Source: Buttiauxella sp. B2
GTDB taxonomy: Bacteria; Pseudomonadota; Gammaproteobacteria; Enterobacterales; Enterobacteriaceae
Reading direction: 5' to 3'
Assembly: GCF_006376615.1 (NCBI RefSeq)
Contig: NZ_VEXQ01000008.1
Location: 124,001 to 188,000, forward strand
DNA length: 64,000 bases
The translations under genes and the position numbers were made by a program. Below are positions 36,599-45,731 of this stretch, one piece after another. Under the pieces are notes generated by a model. That model searched no databases. It saw nothing but the letters and a program-made list of their open reading frames with translations, and was not told the origin of the DNA. Positions within the stretch are counted from its first letter, which is position 1. Every line of letters begins with the position of its first letter.

Positions 36599-36939
36599 AT
36601 GTAGATATCAATCTGGTTATTTTCAGATGGCTTATTCACACCTTCGACTCTTGATTGCTGCTGATCCTGTTTTTTCTGGGCTTCTTCAACCTGTTGACGC
36701 TGCAATTGTGCCACTTGAGCTTGCAGCATTTTGATTTGAGCCTGGATCAACTCTTGTTGCTTTTGTTTCTCTTCAGTGGTCCCGCTACCGTTCGCAATAT
36801 CTTTGGCCTGCTGCGTTAGCTTAGTGATTTGTTGCGTAATACGGCTGATTTGTGATGCCAGGCTATTGTCGCCTGAACTTGCAGATGCCGAAGAATTGGC
36901 CTGAGGTGACGGCGTTGACGTGGTAATGGTGTTGCTCAT
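36595..36939 (-). CDS. FlxA-like coiled-coil protein
   Basis: 114 residues from the ATG at 36939 (SD AAGGAA, 6 nt). A Ser/Thr-rich N-terminus is followed by a long coiled coil (about 30-95: [37 protein letters not shown]), and the C-terminus ends IDIYI. This pattern fits the FlxA-like family (FlxA of the Qin prophage is FliA-dependent). No prophage or flagellar genes lie around it. It is not part of this region in E. coli as I recall it. Function unknown. Confidence 0.75.
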   Translation of the reverse strand: MSNTITTSTPSPQANSSASASSGDNSLASQISRITQQITKLTQQAKDIANGSGTTEEKQKQQELIQAQIKMLQAQVAQLQRQQVEEAQKKQDQQQSRVEGVNKPSENNQIDIYI

Positions 36940-37053
36940 GATGGTTCCTTGAAGGACTGAATAGAACAAATATCGGCCAGACAAGGGTAAATCTTGAGGG
37001 GAATTGTGGGTAGGTCGCTAATTCTGTATCGAGGGTTAGGAATCGCACATAGC

Positions 37054-37078
37054 AAAAAGGCGCCTTTAGGGCGCCTTT
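37054..37078 (-). terminator. Terminator of the val-lys tRNA operon
   Basis: Minus strand: AAAGGCGCC-CTAAA-GGCGCCTTTTT, a 9-bp stem with a run of five T, 7 nt after the Lys tRNA CCA end. Confidence 0.88.
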
Positions 37079-37084
37079 CTACAT

Positions 37085-37160
37085 TGGTGGGGCGTGCAGG
37101 ATTCGAACCTGCGACCAATTGATTAAAAGTCAACTGCTCTACCAACTGAGCTAACGCCCC
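37085..37160 (-). tRNA. lysV: tRNA-Lys (anticodon TTT)
   Basis: 76 nt including encoded CCA; the cloverleaf folds with anticodon TTT in loop CTTTTAA. The acceptor stem is GGGGCGT/ACGCCCC. E. coli lysV has GGGTCGT/ACGACCC; both sides of the fourth pair have changed, a compensated change. Last gene of the tRNA operon. Confidence 0.97.
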
Positions 37161-37163
37161 GAA

Positions 37164-37239
37164 TGGTGGGTGATGACGGGCTCGAACCGCCGACCCCCTC
37201 CGTGTAAAGGAGGTGCTCTACCAACTGAGCTAATCACCC
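37164..37239 (-). tRNA. valY: tRNA-Val (anticodon TAC)
   Basis: 76 nt with CCA; anticodon TAC in loop CTTTACA. Acceptor stem GGGTGAT/ATCACCC. Identical to the two copies at 37273 and 37392. Only 3 nt separate it from the Lys tRNA. The symbol follows E. coli order. Confidence 0.97.
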
Positions 37240-37272
37240 GAACTTCGGTACTGCTATTACAAGAGTAGATAA

Positions 37273-37348
37273 TGGTGGGTGATGACGGGCTCGAACCGCC
37301 GACCCCCTCCGTGTAAAGGAGGTGCTCTACCAACTGAGCTAATCACCC
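37273..37348 (-). tRNA. valX: tRNA-Val (anticodon TAC)
   Basis: 76 nt with CCA, anticodon TAC. Identical in sequence to its two neighbours; middle copy of three. Confidence 0.97.
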
Positions 37349-37391
37349 AAATCTTATCTCTTGCTACACTGCGGTATCACTCACTAATGAA

Positions 37392-37467
37392 TGGTGGGTG
37401 ATGACGGGCTCGAACCGCCGACCCCCTCCGTGTAAAGGAGGTGCTCTACCAACTGAGCTAATCACCC
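37392..37467 (-). tRNA. valU: tRNA-Val (anticodon TAC)
   Basis: 76 nt with CCA, anticodon TAC. First gene of the valU-valX-valY-lysV operon, about 10 nt downstream of the predicted transcription start. Confidence 0.97.
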
Positions 37468-37477
37468 CCGCTGTGTG

Positions 37478-37512
37478 GAGTCGCATTATAGGGAGAGTTG
37501 AAAATGAGTCAA
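37478..37512 (-). promoter_or_regulatory. Promoter of the valU-lysV tRNA operon
   Basis: Minus strand: TTGACT (37512-37507), 16-bp spacer, TATAAT (37490-37485), then GCGACTCC. A near-consensus sigma-70 promoter with a GC-rich discriminator, typical of stable-RNA genes under stringent control. Predicted start near 37478. Confidence 0.85.
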
Positions 37513-37632
37513 CGCCTTTTCTAAAGATTTTGTTCGTTCGTCGTAAAAATAATCAATGCGATCAGTAATTATCCATGGGTGATTGATTTGTCACCAGAAT
37601 GTATGGATTCCTGACAACTAAAGGTATCGACA

Positions 37633-37667
37633 TTGAGGAATCAGCCTGGAGTGGTAGAATGTTATCG
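37633..37667 (+). promoter_or_regulatory. Predicted gltX promoter
   Basis: TTGAGG (37633-37638), 16-bp spacer, TAGAAT (37655-37660); start expected near 37667, about 60 nt before the gltX ATG. Confidence 0.6.
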
Positions 37668-37727
37668 ACTAAATATTCCCTGGCATTAGCCGGCTTCCCG
37701 GTACTTTTGCGTAATTAAGGCCGTTCA

Positions 37728-39143
37728 ATGAAAATCAAAACTCGCTTTGCGCCAAGCCCTACGGGCTATTTGCACGTTGGTGGTGCTCGTACTGCTCTCT
37801 ACTCCTGGCTTTTTGCTCGTAACCACGGCGGCGAGTTTGTGCTGCGTATAGAAGACACTGACCTTGAGCGTTCCACTCCAGAAGCTATCGAAGCTATTAT
37901 GGATGGCATGAACTGGCTGAGCCTGGAGTGGGATGAAGGTCCGTACTACCAGACTAAACGCTTTGATCGCTACAATGCGGTTATCGACGAAATGCTGGAA
38001 GCGGGTACAGCGTATAGATGTTACTGCTCTAAAGAACGTCTTGAAGCCCTGCGCGAAGAACAAATGGCGAACGGCGACAAGCCGCGTTATGACGGTCGCT
38101 GTCGCCATGGTCATGAGCATCACGAAGCTAACGAACCTTGTGTTGTGCGTTTTGCTAACCCGCAAGAAGGTTCGGTTATTTTCGATGACCAGATCCGTGG
38201 CCCGATTGAATTCAGCAACCAGGAACTTGACGATCTGATTATCCGCCGTACCGATGGCTCTCCAACTTATAACTTCTGTGTCGTTGTGGATGATTGGGAT
38301 ATGGAGATTACTCACGTTGTTCGTGGTGAAGACCATATCAACAACACACCGCGTCAGATCAACATTCTGAAAGCATTGAACGCGCCGGTTCCCGTTTATG
38401 CACACGTTTCTATGATTAATGGCGATGATGGTAAAAAACTGTCCAAACGCCACGGCGCAGTAAGCGTGATGCAATATCGTGATGATGGTTACTTGCCAGA
38501 AGCACTGCTGAACTACCTGGTACGCTTGGGCTGGTCCCATGGTGATCAGGAGATCTTCACTCGCGAAGATATGATCAAATTGTTCACGCTAGACTCGGTA
38601 AGCAAATCTGCCAGTGCATTTAACACTGAGAAATTGCAGTGGCTGAACCACCACTACATTAATCATCTTGCTCCTGAATATGTGGCGACACATCTGCAAT
38701 GGCATATTGAGCAGCAAAACATTGATACCCGTAATGGCCCACAGCTTGCTGAACTTGTGAAACTGCTTGGCGATCGCTGCAAAACTCTGAAAGAAATGGC
38801 GGAAACTTGCCGCTACTTCTATGAAGACTTCAGCGAGTTCGACGCTGACGCTGCGAAAAAACACCTGCGCCCTGTTGCTCGCCAACCGCTGGAAGTAGTT
38901 CGCGACAAACTGGCCGCATTAAGCGACTGGACTGCGGAAAATGTGCATAACGCTATTCAGGCAACGGCTGATGAGCTGGAAGTAGGTATGGGTAAAGTGG
39001 GTATGCCACTGCGTGTAGCGGTAACCGGAGCCGGGCAATCACCAGGCCTTGACGTTACCGTTCACGCTATTGGTAAGCAACGTTCCATTGCGCGTATTAA
39101 CAAAGCGCTGGAATTTATTGCTCAGCGCGAAGTACAACAGTAA
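37728..39143 (+). CDS. gltX: Glutamate-tRNA ligase GltX
   Basis: 471 residues, the E. coli length. Class I synthetase: HIGH-type motif in [13 protein letters not shown] (about 9-21), KMSKS-type motif KLSKRHG (about 237-243), and the zinc-binding segment CYCSKE..CRHGHE. It charges tRNA-Glu. Divergent from the val-lys tRNA operon, as in E. coli. Ends before a bidirectional terminator. Confidence 0.98.
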   Translation: MKIKTRFAPSPTGYLHVGGARTALYSWLFARNHGGEFVLRIEDTDLERSTPEAIEAIMDGMNWLSLEWDEGPYYQTKRFDRYNAVIDEMLEAGTAYRCYCSKERLEALREEQMANGDKPRYDGRCRHGHEHHEANEPCVVRFANPQEGSVIFDDQIRGPIEFSNQELDDLIIRRTDGSPTYNFCVVVDDWDMEITHVVRGEDHINNTPRQINILKALNAPVPVYAHVSMINGDDGKKLSKRHGAVSVMQYRDDGYLPEALLNYLVRLGWSHGDQEIFTREDMIKLFTLDSVSKSASAFNTEKLQWLNHHYINHLAPEYVATHLQWHIEQQNIDTRNGPQLAELVKLLGDRCKTLKEMAETCRYFYEDFSEFDADAAKKHLRPVARQPLEVVRDKLAALSDWTAENVHNAIQATADELEVGMGKVGMPLRVAVTGAGQSPGLDVTVHAIGKQRSIARINKALEFIAQREVQQ

Positions 39144-39174
39144 CGCTAGATTAAATCATTGAGCGTACTTGCTT

Positions 39175-39199
39175 AAAAGCCGACTTAATGTCGGCTTTT
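39175..39199. terminator. Bidirectional terminator between gltX and the yfeC-like gene
   Basis: AAAAGCCGAC-TTAAT-GTCGGCTTTT, a perfect 10-bp stem with A/T arms on both sides, between convergent genes. Confidence 0.85.
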
Positions 39200-39210
39200 A
39201 AATACTCGTC

Positions 39211-39564
39211 TTACTCATCACGAATACCTAAACGTTTTAAAACTCCCGCAATACCTTCACGCAGAAGCAATGCTGACATCTGTTCTTGCTCTGAAATCGA
39301 CATTTGCTTCATCGAATTAAGTAAAAGAGCTTCCAACGAAGTGCTATTAACGTGGTAACTGCCGTGCTTTTCCGAAACGCGTTTTGCGCTATTAATAAAG
39401 TCGCGGACACGTTCATCCACATGAATCAGGCGAGCTTTTCCTCCCTGAACTCCAGGCTTTTGAGTCGTAAGCCAATTTTCTTTGCGTACCCATTTGTTGA
39501 TTGTTTGGCGACTATAGCCAGTCATCATCGCCAGCTCTTCTGGGGTCATACGTTCCTTGAGCAC
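39211..39564 (-). CDS. yfeC: YfeC-like DNA-binding protein (DUF1323)
   Basis: 117 residues from a GTG at 39564 with the SD AAGGA upstream; an internal ATG at 39549 is the alternative. The N-terminus RMTPEELAMMTGYSRQTINKWVRKE is a helix-turn-helix. A basic segment (VQGGKARLIHVDERVRDFI) and an amphipathic tail follow. E. coli carries two such genes, yfeC and yfeD, here; only one is present. Possible small transcription factor; targets unknown to me. Confidence 0.85.
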   Translation of the reverse strand: MLKERMTPEELAMMTGYSRQTINKWVRKENWLTTQKPGVQGGKARLIHVDERVRDFINSAKRVSEKHGSYHVNSTSLEALLLNSMKQMSISEQEQMSALLLREGIAGVLKRLGIRDE

Positions 39565-39724
39565 AGTTTTTTCCTTAAATCCAAAAGGGTTATTAGGGGT
39601 TCATTTTATGAGATCATTTTACTGGAAACTGTGACAGGATTAACTACCGCAGGATGAGATGCAATTTGCTTTAGCTGCAGCTGTTTGCTTTTTCGACGAT
39701 TGATCGCAGAAGCCGAATTTGACG

Positions 39725-39760
39725 TTGACACTCTTGAGTGGGTTTCATATGATGCCGCCC
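39725..39760 (+). promoter_or_regulatory. Promoter of the tRNA-Ala pair
   Basis: TTGACA (39725-39730), 17-bp spacer, TATGAT (39748-39753), then the GC-rich discriminator GCCGCCCG. Five of six matches at -10, perfect -35, ideal spacing. Predicted start near 39760, 27 nt before the first tRNA. Confidence 0.88.
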
Positions 39761-39786
39761 GTCGATACGACACGGTTTCACGGTAC

Positions 39787-39862
<76 letters not shown>

Positions 39863-39908
39863 AATCTTTACCAGCAAGATTTGAATCGTTAAAACCAAAC
39901 CCATTCGT

Positions 39909-39984
<76 letters not shown>

Positions 39985-39994
39985 AAATATGAAA

Positions 39995-40021
39995 CCCTCG
40001 CCTGATGGCGGGGGTTTTTTT
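39995..40021 (+). terminator. Terminator of the tRNA-Ala operon
   Basis: CCCTCGCC-TGAT-GGCGGGGG (one T:G pair) followed by seven T. Confidence 0.9.
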
Positions 40022-40268
40022 ATGCCTCTGAATACTTCTCTAAACAGCCATTTCACCGTGATATTTATTCTTCTAATCAGCAATTTTTGAATACGATTGA
40101 TTCTTAATATATATATATCAAATTATTTCTCTTTGTATGATTGTATAAAAATACAGTAAATTTAAAGGGGTATGATATTTTGTAAGCTTGATTTGTGCAA
40201 TAAATAAACGTATTCTTTACCACCGAATAATGCTGTAAGGCTATTACAGCGCACAGATTCCAGAGCTT
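40022..40268 (+). promoter_or_regulatory. AT-rich upstream region of yfeA
   Basis: About 247 bases with long AT-rich runs, including an alternating TA tract near 40110, unlike the rest of the window. Just before yfeA lies a 7-bp inverted repeat, GCTGTAA-GGCTA-TTACAGC (40232-40250). No clear -10/-35 pair could be singled out. The AT content makes H-NS-type silencing possible. Confidence 0.4.
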
Positions 40269-42467
40269 ATGATTTTTAATACATCAATCAGAAAATACGC
40301 CACAGCACTGGTTTTATGCCTCTTACTTTTCCCTTTTTCTCGCTATATTTCTCCATTAACCACTGTAGGGGGGCATCAGATTTATCTCGCCTACCTTCCA
40401 GTCAGTTTGATGATTGCCATGGTGTTTATTTATGGCCGAGTTGCGATTGTTCCTCTGATAATTTCTTCAGTAGTGACATTTTCATTTTTCCTGAATTTTC
40501 CGTTCATTGCGTTAGCAGCTTTTATTATTTGTTTGATATTCCCAATCATCATCTGCAGTATGATTGTTCGTTATTATCTGGGGCCGCGATGGCGCTATGC
40601 CCTGACCGATAAAGGCATGGGGATTAGAATATTATGGCTTGGCTTTGTTGCCCCTGTCAGCATTAAATTACTAATGTATTTTGCGGGGCAGTATATTTCT
40701 TTCCCTGCAAATGTAGCCGCTTACTTTGGCGATAATTCACACATGTTTATGGTGATGGATTTCCAAAGTCTGGTTGCCTCATCTCTCATCTTTAATTTTC
40801 TATTTTATTATCCATTAAGGATGATCCTAAACCCTCATTACGCACGTGCATTCTGGCGTCGTTGCGTGATGCGTGATTTCATTGGACCGCGTCGTTTTTA
40901 CTCCTTCACATGGCTATTGAGTTTGGTAGTGCTGTTGACCGTACTTTGTTCACCCTCAAGCATGCTAACGATTTCTGGTTACCTGGTGCCGGTTGTCTTC
41001 ATATTGTTTACCTTGGGGATCCGTCATTTTGGCCCACGTTTAATGGGCCTGCTTTGGGGCCTTTCTGCATGGTTTCTGCTAACTTTTAACCGTGGTTTTC
41101 TTTACGGAGTGAACACAGAATTCGCCCTGTCCTTTATTCTTTCTGTATTTATCTCTTTTTCAGTCTGCATGCTATACATGACGATGATATTTAAGAAAAA
41201 TGAATGGATGAAGCGTATTTATCATTCACAGGCTCTCACTGATCCATTAACGCAATTACCGAATTTACGTGCGCTGGAACAACACGTGCAATGTTATCCG
41301 GAAGGAACGTTATGTTGTCTACGTATGTCTAATCTGGAGTTTCTCAGCCGCCATTACGGCATGATGATGCGCATTCATTGCAAGCGTATTATTACCAGTC
41401 AAATAGCACCTTTGATGCAACAAGGTGAACAAGTATTTCAGTTGCCCGGCAGTGAATTATTGATTTTTTTGCGTGGGCAACATACTAATGCGCGGCTTGA
41501 ACATATTGTTGATCTACTCAATTGCAAAAAAATAAAATGGCATAACACTATGCTGGAGATTGAGTATGGTGCTGCTTATAGTGTTATCGACAATAACTTG
41601 GTTGAACTACACCATACATTAGGGAAATTAAGCTATTTGTCTGAGCAGACTAGTATCGCCACGCGTGTGCTTAGTCTGAATACTCAAATTGATTACGTTT
41701 CTGATAAGACCACTGAACGTGTTTTGTTATTACAGAAAATTAAACGTGTATTGAATGAAGAAGATCCTGTGGTGCTCTACGCGCAGCCTATCGTAGATGC
41801 AACAGGGAAAGGATATTACGAAATACTCAGCCGCATAGTTTTTGAAAACCAGATAATTGCTCCTGACAAGTTTATTCCTATTATTGCAGAGTTCAACCTC
41901 AGCACCCGCTTTGATATGTTGGTGGTGAAAAAATTAGTGAATTTCTTGTATCTTCATCCAAACGATATGCAGCAACCGCATTTTTCTGTCAATCTTATGC
42001 CATTGACGTTGATGCAAAAAGACATCGCTCAGAAAATTGTTTCGCTGTTCACCCAATACCAAGTTCCAACCAGCAGTGTCATTATTGAAGTCACCGAAGA
42101 ACAGGCGTTCTCGGACTCAGAAACATCAATGCAGAACATCACACTGCTGCGTGACAATGGTTTTAAAATCGCCATTGATGATTTTGGTACGGGTTATGCG
42201 AATTATGAACGACTCAAACGGCTTCAGGCGGACATAATCAAGATTGATGGCTGCTTCATAAAAGACATCACCTCGGACTCTCTTGACCCCCTGATTGTTA
42301 AATCTATATGCGATATGGCTCGTGCTAAGCAATTGAATGTTGTGGCCGAGTATGTCGAAACTGAAGAACAGCGTGCGCTATTGCACGAACTGGGCGTACA
42401 GTTTTTACAAGGGTATCTGATTGGTAAACCAGAGCCTCTTACCGCAGTTCATGCTTTAAGGTCGTAG
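40269..42467 (+). CDS. yfeA: YfeA (PdeA), membrane c-di-GMP phosphodiesterase with degenerate GGDEF domain
   Basis: 732 residues. About eight membrane helices in residues 1-310 form the sensory module. A GGDEF-like domain follows (LTDPLTQLPNLRALE), but its signature is replaced by PGSEL, so it should not make c-di-GMP. The EAL domain has YAQPIVD, EILSR in place of EAL-R (also EIL in E. coli YfeA), DDFGTGYANYERLKRL, DIIKIDG, VVAEYVET and QGYLIGKPEPL, so hydrolysis is likely. Followed after 33 nt by a diguanylate cyclase gene on the same strand. Confidence 0.93.
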   Translation: MIFNTSIRKYATALVLCLLLFPFSRYISPLTTVGGHQIYLAYLPVSLMIAMVFIYGRVAIVPLIISSVVTFSFFLNFPFIALAAFIICLIFPIIICSMIVRYYLGPRWRYALTDKGMGIRILWLGFVAPVSIKLLMYFAGQYISFPANVAAYFGDNSHMFMVMDFQSLVASSLIFNFLFYYPLRMILNPHYARAFWRRCVMRDFIGPRRFYSFTWLLSLVVLLTVLCSPSSMLTISGYLVPVVFILFTLGIRHFGPRLMGLLWGLSAWFLLTFNRGFLYGVNTEFALSFILSVFISFSVCMLYMTMIFKKNEWMKRIYHSQALTDPLTQLPNLRALEQHVQCYPEGTLCCLRMSNLEFLSRHYGMMMRIHCKRIITSQIAPLMQQGEQVFQLPGSELLIFLRGQHTNARLEHIVDLLNCKKIKWHNTMLEIEYGAAYSVIDNNLVELHHTLGKLSYLSEQTSIATRVLSLNTQIDYVSDKTTERVLLLQKIKRVLNEEDPVVLYAQPIVDATGKGYYEILSRIVFENQIIAPDKFIPIIAEFNLSTRFDMLVVKKLVNFLYLHPNDMQQPHFSVNLMPLTLMQKDIAQKIVSLFTQYQVPTSSVIIEVTEEQAFSDSETSMQNITLLRDNGFKIAIDDFGTGYANYERLKRLQADIIKIDGCFIKDITSDSLDPLIVKSICDMARAKQLNVVAEYVETEEQRALLHELGVQFLQGYLIGKPEPLTAVHALRS

Positions 42468-42500
42468 TATGTTGCGAGCATATGATCAAAGGGCTTATTT

Positions 42501-44141
42501 GTGAGCACTTCATTAGCAAATCGGTTTCGCCTGCCTATGGCTAAAACACTGCGTGTGATCCACCTGGTTTTCATTTTTGTTTTTGTGCTGAACACTGTTT
42601 TGTTCTGGCAGCAGGGACAGCTATTTAGCCACGGTTATCGCACCAGCCACCTCAGCCATCTTGAAAGTGTTATTACCCGTATTGAAAGTAAAGCTCAGTA
42701 CAAAATTGATAACCTTCGCTATCTAAAGCGTATCTTCGTTGAATCAATGGATGACCCGCTATTTCCAGGTGCTGCGATTGTTCCTTCCGAAATCGATGAT
42801 GGTTCAGGCAACAATCGCCTTTGGGTAGGTGATTTGCCTTTGCCAAATGTTATCACTGAAGATTCCGCATTTCCTGGGCAAGAAGCATTTGAAGTTCGCC
42901 AGGAACTCTATGCATTGCGCAAAATTCAGAGTCTTTTCCCGTTGGCTTCCGGTGCAAATGAATTAACAGCTGATTTGTACTACATCTCGCGCGAAGGCGA
43001 ATTTATTGTCTCTTTATCGCAAGAAGTTAACTCGCTATTGATCAGCAGCTACAACCCTCATGAAAAGCAGGGCAGTTTCGTGCTGGCATCACCGTTGTTG
43101 AACCCGCAGCGCGAGCCTTTCTGGACGCGGCAAAATATCGCGCAAAGCAATGACACACTGATCAACGGTGCCATTCCGGTCGATTACCGTGGTAATTGGA
43201 TAGGATTGCTGGGTATTGCTTTTAATAATGACTCGGTGCAAAAATTCCTGGCCTCTTCGTTACCGGAAGGGACACAAAGTGCGTATCAACTGTATGACGA
43301 ACAACTAAAGCCGTTAACGGGTGTAGTTGGGGATATCAATCATTTTCAACTGAGTGCGAAGCAGTTATCGACTATTCGCCAGACGCTTGAAGTCTCCTCG
43401 CGCGGCACCATACGTGACGGCACAGTATTTATCACGTTTGGCAAAGTTGTCGGAACCCAATCGGTTGTTGTAAGCACGCAAACGCTCAGCCAGGGGCTAC
43501 ATGAGGGCTTTGGTCGTTTCAGTATTCTGTTGGTGGTGATGTGGGTGATTTTCGTGCTTTTCCTTTGGGGGTCGCACAAGGTCATTTGCCGCCTGGTACG
43601 AAATATGGGCAGTTTACAGCGTGAAATGCAACACCATGCGCTTCACGACGACTTGACAGGGGCACTCAATCGGCGCGGTTTTTTTGCGCGTACATCACAA
43701 ATAAGCCCCAACTATGTGGATTACACCATCGTGCAGCTTGACCTTGACCACTTCAAAAGAGTGAATGATGTTTACGGGCATTTGGTCGGCGATAATATGC
43801 TGGTGCATGCTACTGGGCGTATTCAGCGAGCAATCCGCAACCAGGATATTCTGGGGCGCATCGGCGGTGAAGAGTTCTGTATTTACCTACCGAATTCCGA
43901 TCTGAAAGCCGGGATTATGGTTGCCACAAGAATTAAGTGGGAGCTTGAGTCTTCTGGACTGATGCTTGAGGATGGCTCTCTGCTCCCGATTACCGCATCG
44001 TTGGGTATTGCTTCGCACAGTGAGTATCCAGAGAACTCGCTTGACCAAATTCAGGCGCTTGCTGATATGCGGATGTACACCGCGAAAGAACGTGGAAGAA
44101 ATCAGGTGTGCTGGCAGTATGACGACGTGATTCAGGCATAA
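42501..44141 (+). CDS. Membrane diguanylate cyclase with periplasmic sensor domain
   Basis: 546 residues starting with GTG at 42501. One N-terminal membrane helix (about 16-39), a large periplasmic region (about 40-335) and a second helix (about 340-362) lead into a GGDEF domain: HDDLTGALNRRGFF, then the intact signature GGEEF. The inhibitory-site RxxD is present as RNQD, five residues before GGEEF. The enzyme should be active and product-inhibited. Probably cotranscribed with yfeA; not found next to yfeA in E. coli as I recall it. The ligand of the periplasmic domain is unknown. Confidence 0.88.
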   Translation: MSTSLANRFRLPMAKTLRVIHLVFIFVFVLNTVLFWQQGQLFSHGYRTSHLSHLESVITRIESKAQYKIDNLRYLKRIFVESMDDPLFPGAAIVPSEIDDGSGNNRLWVGDLPLPNVITEDSAFPGQEAFEVRQELYALRKIQSLFPLASGANELTADLYYISREGEFIVSLSQEVNSLLISSYNPHEKQGSFVLASPLLNPQREPFWTRQNIAQSNDTLINGAIPVDYRGNWIGLLGIAFNNDSVQKFLASSLPEGTQSAYQLYDEQLKPLTGVVGDINHFQLSAKQLSTIRQTLEVSSRGTIRDGTVFITFGKVVGTQSVVVSTQTLSQGLHEGFGRFSILLVVMWVIFVLFLWGSHKVICRLVRNMGSLQREMQHHALHDDLTGALNRRGFFARTSQISPNYVDYTIVQLDLDHFKRVNDVYGHLVGDNMLVHATGRIQRAIRNQDILGRIGGEEFCIYLPNSDLKAGIMVATRIKWELESSGLMLEDGSLLPITASLGIASHSEYPENSLDQIQALADMRMYTAKERGRNQVCWQYDDVIQA

Positions 44142-44146
44142 AAAAA

Positions 44147-44169
44147 CCGGGGCAAATGCCCCGGTTTTT
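44147..44169. terminator. Bidirectional terminator between the diguanylate cyclase gene and nupC
   Basis: CCGGGGC-AAAT-GCCCCGG flanked by A6 and T5, between convergent genes. Confidence 0.9.
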
Positions 44170-44182
44170 ATTGTGAGGATTC

Positions 44183-45370
44183 TTACAAGAACAGGCCAGC
44201 GATAGACGCTGACAGAATACTCACCAGCGTCGCACCGTAAACCAGTTTCAGACCAAAGCGAGAAACAACGTTACCTTGCTCTTCGTTCAGGCCTTTAATC
44301 GCACCCGCGATAATCCCGATAGAAGAGAAGTTGGCAAACGAAACCAGGAACACAGACAGGATACCTTCCGCACGTGGGGAAAGCGTACCAGCCAGTTTTT
44401 GCAGATCCAGCATCGCAACGAATTCATTGGATACCAGTTTGGTGGCCATAATACTACCAACTTGCAACGCTTCATTTGACGGAACACCCATCACCCAGGC
44501 TACCGGGTAGAAGATGTAACCCAGAATGCCTTGGAAGGAAATGCCCAGAACAGCTGCAAACAGTGCGTTCAGCGCGGAGATCAAAGCGATAAAACCAATC
44601 AGCATTGCGGCTACGATAATCGCGACTTTAAAACCTGCCAGAATGTATTCACCGAGCATTTCGAAGAAGCTTTGACCTTCATGCAGGTTAGACATCTGTA
44701 GGTTTTCTTCGCTCTCATCAACGCGGTACGGGTTGATAAGAGAAAGCACGATGAAGGTACTGAACATGTTCAATACCAGCGCTGCGACCACATATTTAGG
44801 TTCGAGCATCGTCATATAAGCGCCGACAATCGACATGGACACAGTAGACATGGCCGTAGCGGACATGGTGTACATGCGGTTGCGCGACATCTTGCCGAGA
44901 ATATCCTTATAGGCGATAAAGTTTTCTGATTGTCCCAGAATCAGCGAGCTTACGGCGTTAAAGGATTCCAGTTTACCCATACCATTCACTTTAGACAGAA
45001 GGGTACCGATAAAGCGGATAACAATTGGCAAGATGCGGATGTGCTGCAAAATCCCGATCAGCGCAGAGATAAAGACGATTGGGCAGAGTACTTTCAGGAA
45101 GAAGAAGGCGAGTCCTTCGTCATTCATCTTACCGAATACAAAGTTTGTCCCTTCATTAGCGAATGACAGCAGCTTCTCAAACATTTCTGAGAAACCTCTG
45201 ACAAAGCCCAAACCAATTTCTGAGTTCAGGAAGAACCAGGCAAGAATGAGTTCAATCACTAACAGTTGAACGATAAAACGAATACGGATCTGCTTACGGT
45301 TGCTACTCAGCAATAAAGCAAGTAGCGCAACCACGGCAAGCGCTAAGACAAAGTGAAGAACGCGGGACAT
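44183..45370 (-). CDS. nupC: Nucleoside:proton symporter NupC
   Basis: 395 residues from the ATG at 45370, preceded by SD GGAG at 5-6 nt; an upstream in-frame ATG (45385) would add five residues. Concentrative nucleoside transporter family: about ten membrane helices, [16 protein letters not shown] and [15 protein letters not shown] motifs. It imports pyrimidine and adenine nucleosides with protons. Compared with the E. coli protein as I remember it, about five residues are missing in the loop at [16 protein letters not shown]. Divergent from mntH. Confidence 0.95.
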   Translation of the reverse strand: MSRVLHFVLALAVVALLALLLSSNRKQIRIRFIVQLLVIELILAWFFLNSEIGLGFVRGFSEMFEKLLSFANEGTNFVFGKMNDEGLAFFFLKVLCPIVFISALIGILQHIRILPIVIRFIGTLLSKVNGMGKLESFNAVSSLILGQSENFIAYKDILGKMSRNRMYTMSATAMSTVSMSIVGAYMTMLEPKYVVAALVLNMFSTFIVLSLINPYRVDESEENLQMSNLHEGQSFFEMLGEYILAGFKVAIIVAAMLIGFIALISALNALFAAVLGISFQGILGYIFYPVAWVMGVPSNEALQVGSIMATKLVSNEFVAMLDLQKLAGTLSPRAEGILSVFLVSFANFSSIGIIAGAIKGLNEEQGNVVSRFGLKLVYGATLVSILSASIAGLFL

Positions 45371-45465
45371 ATTTGCTCCAAACATGAGGCAGGTTTAATT
45401 TCGTTGCACATTCTATGAAACAAGCAATAAGAAAACGAGAGCAAACGCACACTATAGTAATGTCA

Positions 45466-45481
45466 TGTGACCAAACTCAAA
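45466..45481 (-). promoter_or_regulatory. CRP-like site upstream of nupC
   Basis: TGTGA-N6-TCAAA: one perfect and one 4-of-5 half-site, about 100 bases before the nupC start. In E. coli nupC is under CRP and CytR control. Its distance to a transcription start could not be fixed. Confidence 0.5.
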
Positions 45482-45662
45482 ATTAGTGATCAAACATACA
45501 TTTCTGCTATGTTAAGTAAAGAAGATAAAAGTTGCGTCAACGCACATATCTTTAACATAGTTCTTGTCACAGTTGCTGTTCGTTAACCGGCGATAGAAAA
45601 TCGCTACTGCAAATCCTTCATTGTTTCAGTCTATCAAAGAAATCAATTTATGCCCTTTAAAT

Positions 45663-45681
45663 GAATTTGATAATCATTCTC
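45663..45681 (+). promoter_or_regulatory. Fur box upstream of mntH
   Basis: 19-bp stretch matching the GATAATGATAATCATTATC consensus at 15 of 19 positions by my count, 50 bases before the mntH start. Fur with Fe(II) represses mntH in E. coli and Salmonella. Confidence 0.75.
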
Positions 45682-45697
45682 ATTTTTGATAGCTTAA

Positions 45698-45717
45698 AAC
45701 ATAGCAAAGGCTATATC
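45698..45717 (+). promoter_or_regulatory. MntR box upstream of mntH
   Basis: AACATAGC-AAAG-GCTATATC, an imperfect palindrome very close to the E. coli mntH MntR site (AACATAGC/GCTATGTT arms). It ends 14 bases before the start codon, where bound MntR-Mn would block transcription. Confidence 0.8.
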
Positions 45718-45731
45718 TCCAGAGGCAGATA

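Noticed and set aside
37164-37467. Three nearly evenly spaced 76-base repeats that could suggest a CRISPR-like array
   Set aside because: Each unit is a complete tRNA-Val gene with CCA and a proper cloverleaf; the spacers are 33 and 43 bases of ordinary intergenic sequence.
37725-38540. 271-codon minus-strand frame opposite gltX
   Set aside because: Fully covered by gltX with intact synthetase motifs; the antisense protein is of low complexity in character and unsupported.
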